Positions 1 through 9,682 of a stretch of DNA of 64,000 bases are shown here, piece by piece. Every line of letters starts with the position of its first letter. The stretch's first letter is position 1. The translations under genes were made by a program, and so were the position numbers. The notes beneath the pieces are model-generated. The model had not been told where the DNA came from and did no database searches. It saw nothing but the letters and a program-made list of their open reading frames with translations. The stretch is from Bacteroidota bacterium (GTDB taxonomy: Bacteria; Bacteroidota; Bacteroidia; B-17B0; Aurantibacillaceae). The DNA is taken from the NCBI GenBank assembly GCA_963169355.1, contig CAUJCR010000031.1:62001-126000 (forward strand), read 5' to 3'.

Positions 1-1044
1 ATTACAATTGACGTAGCTTATAAGTATTTTACTACATCAAAACGAAAATTTATAATAGCTGACACACCAGGACATGTGCAATACACGCGTAATATGTTTA
101 CAGGGGCATCATTAGCTCATTTAGCTTTGCTCTTAATAGATGCTAGGCATGGTATCACCGAACAAACAAAACGACACGCTGTTATTTCATCTATTTTAAG
201 AATACCAAATGTACTTGTGTGTGTAAATAAAATGGATTTAATTAATTATAGTGAACATAAGTTTAATGACATAAAAGATGAATTTATAAAATTCTCTAAT
301 CCATTAAATTTATCAAATATTACTTTTATCCCTATGAGTGCCTTACTGGGAGAAAACGTGGTAACACAGTCTAGTAAGTTGGAATGGTATAAAGAAAAGT
401 CGTTACTAGATTATTTAGAAACTGTTGGGATTAATCCGTCTCAAGAATTACTATCGTCTAGATTTCAGGTGCAATATATTATAAGACCAGAAACGAATGT
501 TTTGCACGACTATAGAGGCTATGCGGGAAAAGTGCTTTCGGGTAAATATTATGTAGGACAAAAAGTAAAGATCTTTCCTGGAAATTATGATACTGAGATT
601 ACTTGTATTGAAATGAATCAACAAAATGTAACTGAGGCATGTGCAAATTCTTCTGTTATCCTTCATTTAAAAGATGCTATAGATGTGAGTAGAGGTAGTT
701 CTATAATTCCAATAAATGAGTTACCAAATATAAGCAACGAATTTACTGCAACCTTGTGTTGGATGGATGATAGTTCGTTTGTAAAAGGTCAAAAATTTTA
801 TCTTCAACAGAATTCATATAGAACAAAAGCAGTTATTAAAGAAATAGTATATAAAATAAATATTCACTCATTTACACCAATAGAAGGCGAATCTAACATA
901 CAATTAAATGATATTTGTAAAGTTGTAATTAAAACAGCGGAATCAGTTTGTTACGATAAATTTACCGAAAATCGAAACAACGGTTCATTTATCTTAATAA
1001 ATGAAAACACACATAATACTGTAGCCGCAGGTGTAATAGAATAA
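1..1044 (+). CDS. cysN: Sulfate adenylyltransferase subunit 1 (CysN), 5' end missing
   Basis: This is the GTPase subunit of ATP sulfurylase, which works with CysD to turn sulfate and ATP into adenosine 5'-phosphosulfate in the cytoplasm. The frame is open from base 1, so the gene begins before the window. About 347 residues are present against roughly 420 for the family, so the P-loop and most of switch I are missing. Visible GTPase motifs are the switch I end (ITIDVAYKYF, codons 1-10), G3 DTPGH, G4 NKMD and G5 SAL. Two translation-factor beta-barrel domains follow. The first internal ATG (base 76) would remove DTPGH and is not the true start. No APS kinase (CysC) fusion is seen at the C-terminus. 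CysD is expected just upstream. EF-Tu-like proteins share the motifs, but the YTRNMFTGAS and DARHGITEQT segments are typical of CysN. Confidence 0.93.
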   Translation: MTIDVAYKYFTTSKRKFIIADTPGHVQYTRNMFTGASLAHLALLLIDARHGITEQTKRHAVISSILRIPNVLVCVNKMDLINYSEHKFNDIKDEFIKFSNPLNLSNITFIPMSALLGENVVTQSSKLEWYKEKSLLDYLETVGINPSQELLSSRFQVQYIIRPETNVLHDYRGYAGKVLSGKYYVGQKVKIFPGNYDTEITCIEMNQQNVTEACANSSVILHLKDAIDVSRGSSIIPINELPNISNEFTATLCWMDDSSFVKGQKFYLQQNSYRTKAVIKEIVYKINIHSFTPIEGESNIQLNDICKVVIKTAESVCYDKFTENRNNGSFILINENTHNTVAAGVIE

Positions 1045-1067
1045 TTAAAGTTATTTGATGCTATATT

Positions 1068-1101
1068 AAAAAAGCCTCTATCCGAAGGTAGAGGCTTTTT
1101 T
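1068..1101. terminator. Bidirectional intrinsic terminator
   Basis: A perfect stem (1068-1080 with 1089-1101) around an 8-base loop is flanked by A-run and T-run. It lies between the converging cysN and the repeat-protein gene and could stop transcription from both sides. Confidence 0.85.
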
Positions 1102-1119
1102 ATGCGTTGGATTATGCAT

Positions 1120-4100
1120 TTAATGATTCACAATTAATTTTAATGTGGTTTCTTGTTTTTCTATTTCTAGCCTAATAAAATATACTCCTGAAGGAATATG
1201 TTTAGTCTCGAAACTAAATTGTTGGTGTCCTTGTTCGTATTTTGCTTCATGAATTATATCAGTAACTTTTTCTCCTAACACATTATACAAAGCAGCTTTG
1301 ATATTTGCTGTATTATTTAAGTTAAATGCAAGGTAACTTATTTGTGTAGATGGATTTGGATAAAGGTTGATATTACCTTTTATTTGGGTTAATTGATGAA
1401 TAGATGATGTAATACCAGTTGGATTTATGTACATAGAATCTACCACAAAATCAAGATTGTTAAATGTTGTAGAGCCTGTATTTATAACACGATGGTAAGT
1501 GCTACTTGTATCAAGTCCTGGGATGTCAACCATAATAAAATACGATTCTCCAGTTAAATTATCAGGTAATCCTGTTAAAGTGTATGTCCCATTTACATCT
1601 GTTGTTGTTTGTACTAACATTTGCCCGCCTGGGTTACGTCCTCCTTTTACAATGATACCTCCAATGGGTTGTCCTGGTGCAGTTGGCTTAAACTCATTAA
1701 AAGCTAATCGTTGCCCAAAGCCTATACCTTCAGTAATTGTTCCACTTAATTGACCAGAGCCTGGCGTAAATGTTGCTAAAGGAATAATTTTAATATCCTG
1801 ATTTGTATTATTTGTGCATCCATGTGAAATAATGGTTGCATCTTGCCACGTAGTTGAACTATCGGCATAAGTAATTTGTAGATTAGTTGCAGTAGGCGTT
1901 GCTCTAATAATGTATTGTCCACTGTCAACACTCGGAAAATTATAACTACTAGCCAATGAAACAGTTGTTAATGAATCCCATTTACTTAAATAAGAAGTGT
2001 ATTTATAAAGAGTAACGTCTCCTGGTGTTACTCCAGCGGTATTAGTAATGGTTCCTCCGATGTTCTTATTAGAAACAATATTAATGGATGTTGTTTCTGT
2101 ACCAATACAACCATTTGCATCTGTTACAGATAATGAATAGGTAGTAGTTAACGTAGGATTTGCAATTACTGATGCAGTATTTGTTGAATTTAATCCAGTT
2201 GAAGGCGTCCAATTGTATGTGTAAGGCACAACTCCTCCACTTACGTTAGCTGTTATATTAGTACTAGAACCCTTACAAATATTAAAGTTGCCAGAAATAC
2301 TAGGGATAACGGCAATTGGTTGATTAATCGTGGAGGTTGCAGTATTCGTACAACCATTAGTAGCTGTTACTTGTAAAGTATATGTACCTGCACAAATATT
2401 TGTAATATTTGCAGTGGTTTGATTATTAGGCAACCATAAGTAGGAAGACGCAGGAATTCCAGTAACAGTAGATGTTATTGAACCATTACAAGAACCAAAG
2501 CATGGTACATTTATAGGAGAGAGAGTAATCACAGGTGAAACCGTATTTTGAGTTACACTGGTAGTTGCTGTTGTTGCACAGCCAAAAGCCGAAGTTGCTG
2601 TGAGTGTATATGTGCCAGGTAAATTTATTACAGCATTTAATGTTGTACCACCCGACACAACTCCAGGCCCTGTCCATAAATATGAACTTCCACCAAGTAC
2701 AGTAGCTGTAAGTGTATTAGTAGTGATTGAACAACTTAAGCTAGCTGTGTTTAATGATATGGTAGGGTTTGGCTGCACAGTAACACTTATGGTTGGAGAA
2801 CTGCCAATACAACCATTATTATCAATGATTTGGACTGTATAATTCGTGCTCACAGTGGGGTTAGCAATTACAACTGATGTAGTAGTTGAACTTAATCCCG
2901 TAGGTGGTGTCCAATTATAAGTGTAAGGAGGAGTACCCCCAGTAGCAGTTACTGATAGTGTGGTGTTTGAGCCTATACAAATATTTGAGTTTCCATTTGC
3001 AGTTGCTGATAAGGCAGGTGGAGAAGTTATGAATATAACTTTGGTATTAACACATCCTGCTGCATCACTAACACTTAAACTATATGTACCAGCACACAAT
3101 CCAGTAACACTAGGCGTAGTTTGACCTATTGGCATCCAAGAATAACTATATGGGGGAATTCCTCCACTCACAAAACTTGTAACAATTCCATCGCATGATC
3201 CTGAACAAGAAGTATTAGTTTGTGTGGTATTGGCTATAACATTAATAACAGTTAGTGTAACTGTATTAGACGCTAAGTTATAGCAACCATCATTTACAAT
3301 ACATCTTATGTTGTTTTGATTTAAACTTGGATTAGCTAATACAGACAAAGTAGAAGTTGTGGCGTTTGAATATGGTGTAGTGGCATCTGCATAAAATAAT
3401 GAATTACGTACCTGCCACTGAAATGTTGCACCTGTTGCACCACAAGTAAAACTTCCATTGGCTCCATTACACACCGTTTGAGAGATTGGTTGAGTATCTA
3501 TATTATAACTCCCAACTGATGTACGAACACTGCCTTTTGCTCCTGAATTATCGTAGTAATAAAAATAAGGATATCCACTTCCATCAATTCCTATATTTAC
3601 AAATGTGGTGCTAATAGACGAGGTAACATTAGATAGAACTAAATCAAAATTACCACTTCCGCTATTATATTTATAAACATCAGGGTAAGGTGGAGTTGTA
3701 GGGATAGAGATAAATAATGGATTGTCATTAGGATCAATTGCTAAATCAAATTGACCTTGAACAGTACTTTGTCCAGAAAGAGTTGAACCAACTTGAGACC
3801 ACGAGCTTCCATTGTATTTAGAAACAGATAAACCGCTTGTTTCGGTATAACCCAAGAAGTAATTATTGGAATTTTTTCCAATTTTAATTTTGCAGTTTGT
3901 TGTAGAACCTGTTCCAAAAGAACCGATTGAATTCCAATTTACACCATCAAATTGTTGAACTTCTAATTTTCCTGAGTTATCAATATCTTGATACGCAACA
4001 ACTGGAGTTCCACCAAAATCAACAGCAATGGAATTAAATTGTGCTTGCCCAGCAGAAACAACACCAGAACCAACATTATCCCAAGTGCTCATTACAGAAT

Positions 4101-4590
4101 TCCATTTTTTTACAGTTGTTGCATTACCATTTGATACATCCGAGAAAGCAACATATTCAATGCCTAACGTATCGAATGCTAAAGCAAAATTATTACCAAC
4201 GTTTGAAGAAATTGCGCTTCCTTGTTGAATTAAGGAAGAACCAGATAAATAATATAATAACGGAGTTTTTGATCCTGCATCATCACGGACTATAATAGAA
4301 ACCTTGCCTGTTCTACTCACAGCTATATCTGTATTAACATTACATGAAGTGGCAAGAGATGCTTGCAATGTCCAAGTTGAAATGGTTTTACCTTTCCATA
4401 ATTCTGTTTTACCAGAGTTACCTTTGCCTACCAAAACATAAATATCACCATTCGGGGCAACTGCCATAGATTGATTTTGGGGATTAGTTAAAAAGCCTAA
4501 TGCTCCTACTTGATCTCTCGAACACTGTGAAAATAACTTTAAATTGAAACTTAGCCCTAATATTAAAAGGCTTAATAAATATTTATTCAT
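1120..4590 (-). CDS. Secreted T9SS-sorted protein with SprB-like/Ig-like repeats
   Basis: This is a large (1156 aa) exported protein. Residues 1-22 form a signal peptide ending near LFSQC. Residues ~25-370 contain repeated beta-rich units (for example NGSSWSQVGS), probably propeller-like. Residues ~370-880 hold at least five Ig/PKD/SprB-like repeats of two alternating kinds: one with CSGSCDG...GGIPPYSYSW...CAGTYSLSVSDAAGC, the other with C-G-S...GGxxPYTYNWTPxTGL. A carboxypeptidase-regulatory-like region follows, and the last ~75 residues are a type A T9SS sorting tail (LYPNPS ... ALYNVLGEKV ... IPSGVYFIRLE). In this family the tail directs passage through the type IX secretion system and attachment to the cell surface. 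A role in adhesion or gliding is inference from the SprB-like repeats. It is transcribed alone and ends at the shared terminator with cysN. Confidence 0.85.
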   Translation of the reverse strand: MNKYLLSLLILGLSFNLKLFSQCSRDQVGALGFLTNPQNQSMAVAPNGDIYVLVGKGNSGKTELWKGKTISTWTLQASLATSCNVNTDIAVSRTGKVSIIVRDDAGSKTPLLYYLSGSSLIQQGSAISSNVGNNFALAFDTLGIEYVAFSDVSNGNATTVKKWNSVMSTWDNVGSGVVSAGQAQFNSIAVDFGGTPVVAYQDIDNSGKLEVQQFDGVNWNSIGSFGTGSTTNCKIKIGKNSNNYFLGYTETSGLSVSKYNGSSWSQVGSTLSGQSTVQGQFDLAIDPNDNPLFISIPTTPPYPDVYKYNSGSGNFDLVLSNVTSSISTTFVNIGIDGSGYPYFYYYDNSGAKGSVRTSVGSYNIDTQPISQTVCNGANGSFTCGATGATFQWQVRNSLFYADATTPYSNATTSTLSVLANPSLNQNNIRCIVNDGCYNLASNTVTLTVINVIANTTQTNTSCSGSCDGIVTSFVSGGIPPYSYSWMPIGQTTPSVTGLCAGTYSLSVSDAAGCVNTKVIFITSPPALSATANGNSNICIGSNTTLSVTATGGTPPYTYNWTPPTGLSSTTTSVVIANPTVSTNYTVQIIDNNGCIGSSPTISVTVQPNPTISLNTASLSCSITTNTLTATVLGGSSYLWTGPGVVSGGTTLNAVINLPGTYTLTATSAFGCATTATTSVTQNTVSPVITLSPINVPCFGSCNGSITSTVTGIPASSYLWLPNNQTTANITNICAGTYTLQVTATNGCTNTATSTINQPIAVIPSISGNFNICKGSSTNITANVSGGVVPYTYNWTPSTGLNSTNTASVIANPTLTTTYSLSVTDANGCIGTETTSINIVSNKNIGGTITNTAGVTPGDVTLYKYTSYLSKWDSLTTVSLASSYNFPSVDSGQYIIRATPTATNLQITYADSSTTWQDATIISHGCTNNTNQDIKIIPLATFTPGSGQLSGTITEGIGFGQRLAFNEFKPTAPGQPIGGIIVKGGRNPGGQMLVQTTTDVNGTYTLTGLPDNLTGESYFIMVDIPGLDTSSTYHRVINTGSTTFNNLDFVVDSMYINPTGITSSIHQLTQIKGNINLYPNPSTQISYLAFNLNNTANIKAALYNVLGEKVTDIIHEAKYEQGHQQFSFETKHIPSGVYFIRLEIEKQETTLKLIVNH

Positions 4591-4682
4591 ACTCTTGAAA
4601 TTTTTTAACCACCGAATATAAATAAAATACTTGTTAAAATTTATCTTTTATCGAATTAAGAATTAGAATTTAACTAAAAAAT

Positions 4683-5189
4683 TTAGTCTAAATACATACT
4701 TATTAAACCTTCTGGCGAATTAAATTGGATGGTTTTTTCATCATCATCAATTTCTTCAATTAAATCTTCATTAAAAGGTAAGATTATTTCTTTACCACTT
4801 GGGTGAACAACCAAAGCTGTAATGTTTTGAGTTTTTTCATCAATATGTTGTATCACTCCAATATTACCATAAGTAGTGTCAATGATGCTATAACCAACAA
4901 ATTCTTGGTAAGACTCTTCGTCTTCTATAATAAAATCAGGTAATACAGAAACTTTTTTTCCTACTAAGTTTCTAGCTAAATCTATTGAGTTTATTGTTTC
5001 TAATTTTAATAAATAACCCTGATTGATGGGATTACATTCCTCTATAAAATAAGGTACTTGAGAACCATTAAGAGTGATAAACAAAGAGGTGAGATGACTG
5101 TTTATATCTATAAAATCTAATAAACGTAAAACTACTTGTCCTTTTAGTCCATGTGTTTTACTAATATATCCAACCTCTTTTGTTTCCAT
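4683..5189 (-). CDS. rimM: Ribosome maturation factor RimM
   Basis: RimM binds ribosomal protein S19 and helps process 16S rRNA and mature the 30S subunit. At 168 aa it has the normal family length. The N-terminal RimM barrel starts with the diagnostic GYISKTHGLKGQV (residues 7-19). The C-terminal PRC-barrel-like part contains FVGYSIIDTTYGNIGVI and ends with the family pattern of aliphatic and acidic residues. It lies 3 bp downstream of the TRIC-like channel gene, so the two are probably co-transcribed. The usual partner rpsP (S16) is not next to it here. Confidence 0.93.
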   Translation of the reverse strand: METKEVGYISKTHGLKGQVVLRLLDFIDINSHLTSLFITLNGSQVPYFIEECNPINQGYLLKLETINSIDLARNLVGKKVSVLPDFIIEDEESYQEFVGYSIIDTTYGNIGVIQHIDEKTQNITALVVHPSGKEIILPFNEDLIEEIDDDEKTIQFNSPEGLISMYLD

Positions 5190-5192
5190 GTA

Positions 5193-5816
5193 TTAATCTT
5201 TTGTTTCGTTGCCAAATTCAAATTTTGGGAGTGCTAATTTATATTTTACAGCACTTACCCTCACTATTATAATGATACTTATACTCATTATCTCTGCTAT
5301 ATTATTATCTAGTTCAAAATATTGTAAGAATACGTAAACAATTGCCCCAATAATACACGCAGTAGCATATATTTCTTTTGCAAAAATTAATGGAATTTCA
5401 TTTAATAGCGTATCTCTTATCACACCGCCAAATACGGCACTTACCAAGCCTAAAATAACAGCTGCATAAGGGTTTACGCCCATCTCTAAACTTTTTTCTA
5501 CACCTACAATCGTATAAATAGCAACTCCAATGGTATCAAATAAAAAAAGAGTACGATATAATTTTACGATGTAGTTTTTGAAAAAGAGAGTAAAAATAAA
5601 AGCTACAAAAATTGTGATAAGAATATTACCGTCGTTTAACCACGAGATAGGATAAGCTCCTAACATCATATCGCGCAAGGTTCCACCTCCAATAGCCGTT
5701 AAAAATCCTGTAAAAAAAACACCAAAATAATCGTGGTAATGTTTCTTATCTCTAGCAGCTACAGCCCCCGAAATGGTAAAAAAGAATATACCAATAAGAT
5801 TTAACCAGTAAGACAT
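5193..5816 (-). CDS. Trimeric intracellular cation channel (TRIC/UPF0126) family membrane protein
   Basis: This is a 207-aa inner-membrane protein with about seven hydrophobic segments. The two family hallmark repeats are visible as GGGTLRDMMLG (residues ~43-53) and FGGVIRDTLL (residues ~128-137), matching an internal duplication of a three-helix unit. Bacterial relatives (YicG/YadS type) are proposed potassium-conducting trimeric channels; that role is known for the family and not shown here. It is 34 bp downstream of the symporter gene and 3 bp upstream of rimM, in the same direction. Confidence 0.88.
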   Translation of the reverse strand: MSYWLNLIGIFFFTISGAVAARDKKHYHDYFGVFFTGFLTAIGGGTLRDMMLGAYPISWLNDGNILITIFVAFIFTLFFKNYIVKLYRTLFLFDTIGVAIYTIVGVEKSLEMGVNPYAAVILGLVSAVFGGVIRDTLLNEIPLIFAKEIYATACIIGAIVYVFLQYFELDNNIAEIMSISIIIIVRVSAVKYKLALPKFEFGNETKD

Positions 5817-5850
5817 TTTTATTTGATAAATATGTTGGTGTTAATACACA

Positions 5851-7209
5851 TTAAACTTCTGATTTTGGTGTTAATGTTTCTCCTTCCCACTTTGCTACCA
5901 CTGCACTTGCTACTGCGTTACCAATTACATTGATTGCTGAACGTCCCATGTCTAATATTTGATCAATTGCTAATAATAATAGTAATCCTTCAACTGGAAT
6001 ATGAAACATCGTTAGCATACCCGCTATTACTACCAACGAGGCTCTTGGTACACCTGCCATGCCTTTACTAGTTATTAATAAAATTAACATCATCTGTATT
6101 TGATCACCCATGGTCATTTCAATACCGTAGGCTTGTGCAATAAACACAGTAGCAAATGTCATATACATAATGGAGCCGTCTAGGTTAAATGAGTATCCAA
6201 GTGGAAGCACAAAAGATACAATGCGATTACTGATTCCGAATTTTTCTAATTGTTCAATTGTTTTGGGCATGGCACTCTCGGAACTAGCGGTGCTAAATGC
6301 TAATAAGATTGGTTCTTTAATATAGGATAGCAATGAAAAGAAATTTATACCTAAAACCAAACAAATTGTAAATAAGATACCAAATACAAAAAATAACAAC
6401 CCTCCAAAAAAACAAGCGATAAGATACACATAACCTCCTAATACATCTAATCCTTGTTGTATAACAACAGCGGTAATAGCTCCAAAAATGCCGATGGGTG
6501 CAAATCCCATTACAAAATTTGTTACCTTAAACATAATGTGAGATAAACTATCCATTATAGTTATCATGGGTTTGCCCATTTCGCCAATACTTGCTGCTGC
6601 TATACCAAAAAATAAAGCAAATACTACAATAGGTAATATCTCGTTTTCGGCCATTACTCTTACAATGCTATCTGGAACGATATGTGCTATAAAGTTAGAT
6701 GCCGTTTGTGTATTAGTTTTTACGCCAGCATCTGCCGAACTTGGTGGTAGCTCCAGTGCCATTACTTTACCTGGTTCAAATAGATTAACCAATACCAAAC
6801 CTAATGTGAGTGCTAATAATGTAGCAAATGTAAAATAGATGATGGTTTTACCTCCAATTCGTCCTACACTTTTAAAATCGCCTACTTTAGCCACACCCAT
6901 AACGAGCACAGATAATACCAATGGTGCAATAATCATTTTTATAAGTCGTAAAAAAATATCACTAAGAATGGAGAAATCTGAAGCAATATCCTTTTTTACT
7001 TGTTTTAATTGAGCAGCATATAGTTGGTCATTGGCATCTATAATTTGTTGTTCAATTTCAAGATTACCTTTAGATAGTTGTTTGATGTAACTTGTCTCTA
7101 ATTTAGGAATTTCGTTTGTAATGGATTTATTAATTCCATAGCCAATAATAATTCCTAATATCATAGAAATTACAATAATTGTAATGAGCCTATTTTTTTT
7201 ACTAAACAT
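5851..7209 (-). CDS. Dicarboxylate/amino acid:cation symporter (DAACS, SLC1-type)
   Basis: This 452-aa inner-membrane transporter imports glutamate, aspartate or C4-dicarboxylates with Na+ or H+. The first hairpin-loop signature is seen as AFSTASSESAMPKTIEQL (residues ~305-322), followed by the NLDGSIMYM motif of TM7 and VPRASLVV/GRSAINVIGN of hairpin 2 and TM8, all typical of GltP/GltT. An insert of ~60 residues between TM1 and TM2 (about 30-90) is predicted to be periplasmic and is common in Bacteroidota members. The substrate cannot be fixed from sequence. It sits 40 bp downstream of aroC. Confidence 0.92.
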   Translation of the reverse strand: MFSKKNRLITIIVISMILGIIIGYGINKSITNEIPKLETSYIKQLSKGNLEIEQQIIDANDQLYAAQLKQVKKDIASDFSILSDIFLRLIKMIIAPLVLSVLVMGVAKVGDFKSVGRIGGKTIIYFTFATLLALTLGLVLVNLFEPGKVMALELPPSSADAGVKTNTQTASNFIAHIVPDSIVRVMAENEILPIVVFALFFGIAAASIGEMGKPMITIMDSLSHIMFKVTNFVMGFAPIGIFGAITAVVIQQGLDVLGGYVYLIACFFGGLLFFVFGILFTICLVLGINFFSLLSYIKEPILLAFSTASSESAMPKTIEQLEKFGISNRIVSFVLPLGYSFNLDGSIMYMTFATVFIAQAYGIEMTMGDQIQMMLILLITSKGMAGVPRASLVVIAGMLTMFHIPVEGLLLLLAIDQILDMGRSAINVIGNAVASAVVAKWEGETLTPKSEV

Positions 7210-7249
7210 ATATTATCATTTATTCGGATTAATGAATTACTGGATTGTT

Positions 7250-8329
7250 TTATAGTTTTGTGCTTCGTTGTTTTAATAAGTTATCTACTATTACTAAGGC
7301 TGCCATACTTTCTACAATAGGAACTGCTCTTGGTAAAACACAAGGGTCGTGGCGCCCTTTGCCTTTAATAGTGGTAGTATTACCATTTGCATCTACGCTT
7401 AATTGTTCTTGCATAATAGTGGCTACAGGTTTAAAAGCAACATTAAAATAAATGTCTTCGCCATTGCTTATGCCTCCTTGAATGCCTCCACTAAAATTTG
7501 TTTTGGTTTTAATTTTATGTTGTTCGGTTATAAAAACATCATTTAGTTCAGAGCCTTTATAGTTAATAGAATTAAACCCAGCACCATATTCAAATCCTTT
7601 TACGGCATTTATGCTAAGCATGGCTTTTCCTAAATCGGCATGTAATTTATCAAATACTGGTTCACCTAAGCCAATTGGAGTTCCTTTAATAACACAACTT
7701 ACAATGCCTCCAATGGTATCACCCGCTTTTTTTATTTCTTCAATATAACTAATCATTTTATCAGCTATTTCAGTATCAGGGCATCTTATAATAGATTCTT
7801 CTGTTTTTGATAAATTGAGTTCAGTATAAGATTTTTCTAATTTAATAGGTCCCACTTGGCTTACATAAGCTTGTATGTGAATGTGATAATGATTTAAAAT
7901 GAGTTTAGCAATAGCGCCTCCTACAATCCTACAAGCGGTTTCCCTAGCAGATGAGCGTCCACCACCTCGATAATCTCTAACACCATATTTTTGATGATAA
8001 GCAAAATCGGCATGTGAAGGGCGAAATACATCTTTTAAATGTTCGTAGTCATTACTTTTTTGATTATTATTTTCGATAATAAAACCAATGGGGTGTCCTG
8101 TTGTTACCCCATCAAAAACACCTGATAAAAATTTTACTTCGTCATCTTCTTTGCGTTGCGTTGTAATGTGCGATTGCCCAGGTTTGCGGCGTTCAAGTTC
8201 ATGTTGAATGAATGTCATATCCAACTTTAATCCAGCAGGGCATCCATCTATAATTCCACCAATGGCTTCGCCATGACTTTCGCCAAATGTGGTTAATCGA
8301 AAAATATTGCCAAATGTATTTGCCGCCAT
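7250..8329 (-). CDS. aroC: Chorismate synthase
   Basis: AroC makes chorismate from 5-enolpyruvylshikimate-3-phosphate using reduced FMN, the last shared step of aromatic amino acid, folate and menaquinone synthesis. Signatures are [18 protein letters not shown] near the N-terminus, [14 protein letters not shown] and [15 protein letters not shown] in the middle, and [18 protein letters not shown] at the end. I place the start at the ATG encoding MAANTFGN (8329). A TTG three codons upstream would extend it, but homologues begin with M-A-x-N-x-FG. The resulting 359 aa is normal. It is the first gene of a run that continues into the symporter gene, and is divergent from hutI. Confidence 0.95.
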   Translation of the reverse strand: MAANTFGNIFRLTTFGESHGEAIGGIIDGCPAGLKLDMTFIQHELERRKPGQSHITTQRKEDDEVKFLSGVFDGVTTGHPIGFIIENNNQKSNDYEHLKDVFRPSHADFAYHQKYGVRDYRGGGRSSARETACRIVGGAIAKLILNHYHIHIQAYVSQVGPIKLEKSYTELNLSKTEESIIRCPDTEIADKMISYIEEIKKAGDTIGGIVSCVIKGTPIGLGEPVFDKLHADLGKAMLSINAVKGFEYGAGFNSINYKGSELNDVFITEQHKIKTKTNFSGGIQGGISNGEDIYFNVAFKPVATIMQEQLSVDANGNTTTIKGKGRHDPCVLPRAVPIVESMAALVIVDNLLKQRSTKL

Positions 8330-8429
8330 AAGTGCCAAAAATACTAAAAATAAACGGGTATTTTTATAATAGATTTAAGATAGATGATAGAAAAAAATAA
8401 ATACCTTGGTGTTTCTAAAAGCACAAGTA

Positions 8430-9680
8430 ATGGCAAATAAACTTTTAATTAAAAACATAAAAACATTAGTACAAGTAAGAGAGCCCGAAGTTTTAAAAGT
8501 AAGCGGACAAGACATGAAGACCTTACCTTGTATTGAAAATGCTTGGTTAGCAATAGATAATGGCTTAATTGCCGATTATGGTTCTATGAATGATTTTCCT
8601 GGCATTGTAGATTGGAAAGACTTAGAAGTGGTAGATGCCGATGGAAAAATAGTTTTACCATGTTATGCCGATAGCCACACGCATATTGTTTATGCTGGAA
8701 ATAGAGAAGCTGAATTTGTGGATAGAATAAATGGCTTAACTTATGAAGAAATTTTTGCACGTGGGGGCGGTATTTTAAATTCGGCTAAGCGCTTACATGA
8801 AACCACTGAAGACGAATTGTTTGAACAAGCCATGTGGCGATTAAAAGAAATGATTAGTCAAGGAACAGGTAGTGTAGAAATTAAGAGTGGGTACGGGCTT
8901 AGTGTAGAAAGTGAGTTGAAAATGCTGCGTGTTATAAAACGAATAAAAGATTTAAATATATTGCCCGTTAAAGCTACTTTTCTTGGAGCACATGCCTTAC
9001 CACATGAATATAAAAACGATAAACAAGGCTACATTCAGTTAATAATTAACGAGATGTTACCTTTAATAGCGAAAGAAAAATTAGCGGATTATATTGATGT
9101 ATTTTGCGAACAAAATTATTTTACACCCGAAGAAACCAAAATGATTTTAGAAGCTGGAAAAAAACAAGGGTTAATTCCTAAAGTTCATGCTGAGCAAATG
9201 AGTCATTTTGGAGGCATAAAAGTTGGTGTAGAGTGTGGCGCCATTAGCGTTGATCATTTAGAATATTGTAATGAAGATGATATTGCCTTGTTAAAGCAAT
9301 CGGATACTATGCCAACGGTGTTACCTGGTGCTGCTTTCTTTCTGAGTTTACCATTACCACCAGCTCGAAAAATGATAGATGCTGGATTAGCTGTAGCTTT
9401 TGCAAGCGATTATAATCCAGGTAGTAGTCCTAGTGGTAATATGAATTTTATGATGAGCTTAGGTTGTGTGCAATATAAGTTAACTCCTGAAGAAGTAATT
9501 AACGCCTGCACATTAAACTCTGCTTATGCCATGCATTTATCGCATGAGGTAGGAAGCATTACGTTAGGTAAGAAAGCTAATTTTTTTATAACCAAACCTA
9601 TTAGTTCGTATGCTTTTATTCCTTACGCTTTTGGTAGTCAATTAATAGAAAGTGTGTATTTAAACGGTATAAAACAATAA
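8430..9680 (+). CDS. hutI: Imidazolonepropionase
   Basis: HutI hydrolyses 4-imidazolone-5-propionate to N-formimino-glutamate in histidine breakdown. It is an amidohydrolase-superfamily metal enzyme. Metal and substrate motifs are DSHTHIVYAGNREAEF, GTGSVEIKSGYGL, PKVHAEQMSHFGG and FASDYNPGSSP. The protein is 416 aa from the ATG at 8430 (MANKLLIKNIK). A TTG eight codons earlier is possible but less likely. No other hut genes (hutH, hutU, hutG) lie in the window, so the pathway is scattered, as is often seen in this phylum. Its stop is 2 bp from the stop of the opposing ABC permease gene. Confidence 0.95.
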   Translation: MANKLLIKNIKTLVQVREPEVLKVSGQDMKTLPCIENAWLAIDNGLIADYGSMNDFPGIVDWKDLEVVDADGKIVLPCYADSHTHIVYAGNREAEFVDRINGLTYEEIFARGGGILNSAKRLHETTEDELFEQAMWRLKEMISQGTGSVEIKSGYGLSVESELKMLRVIKRIKDLNILPVKATFLGAHALPHEYKNDKQGYIQLIINEMLPLIAKEKLADYIDVFCEQNYFTPEETKMILEAGKKQGLIPKVHAEQMSHFGGIKVGVECGAISVDHLEYCNEDDIALLKQSDTMPTVLPGAAFFLSLPLPPARKMIDAGLAVAFASDYNPGSSPSGNMNFMMSLGCVQYKLTPEEVINACTLNSAYAMHLSHEVGSITLGKKANFFITKPISSYAFIPYAFGSQLIESVYLNGIKQ

Positions 9681-9682
9681 GC

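Noticed and set aside
8330-8429. TTG codons extending aroC (8338) and hutI (8406)
   Set aside because: Both extensions lack family support; the ATGs at 8329 and 8430 give the usual N-termini.
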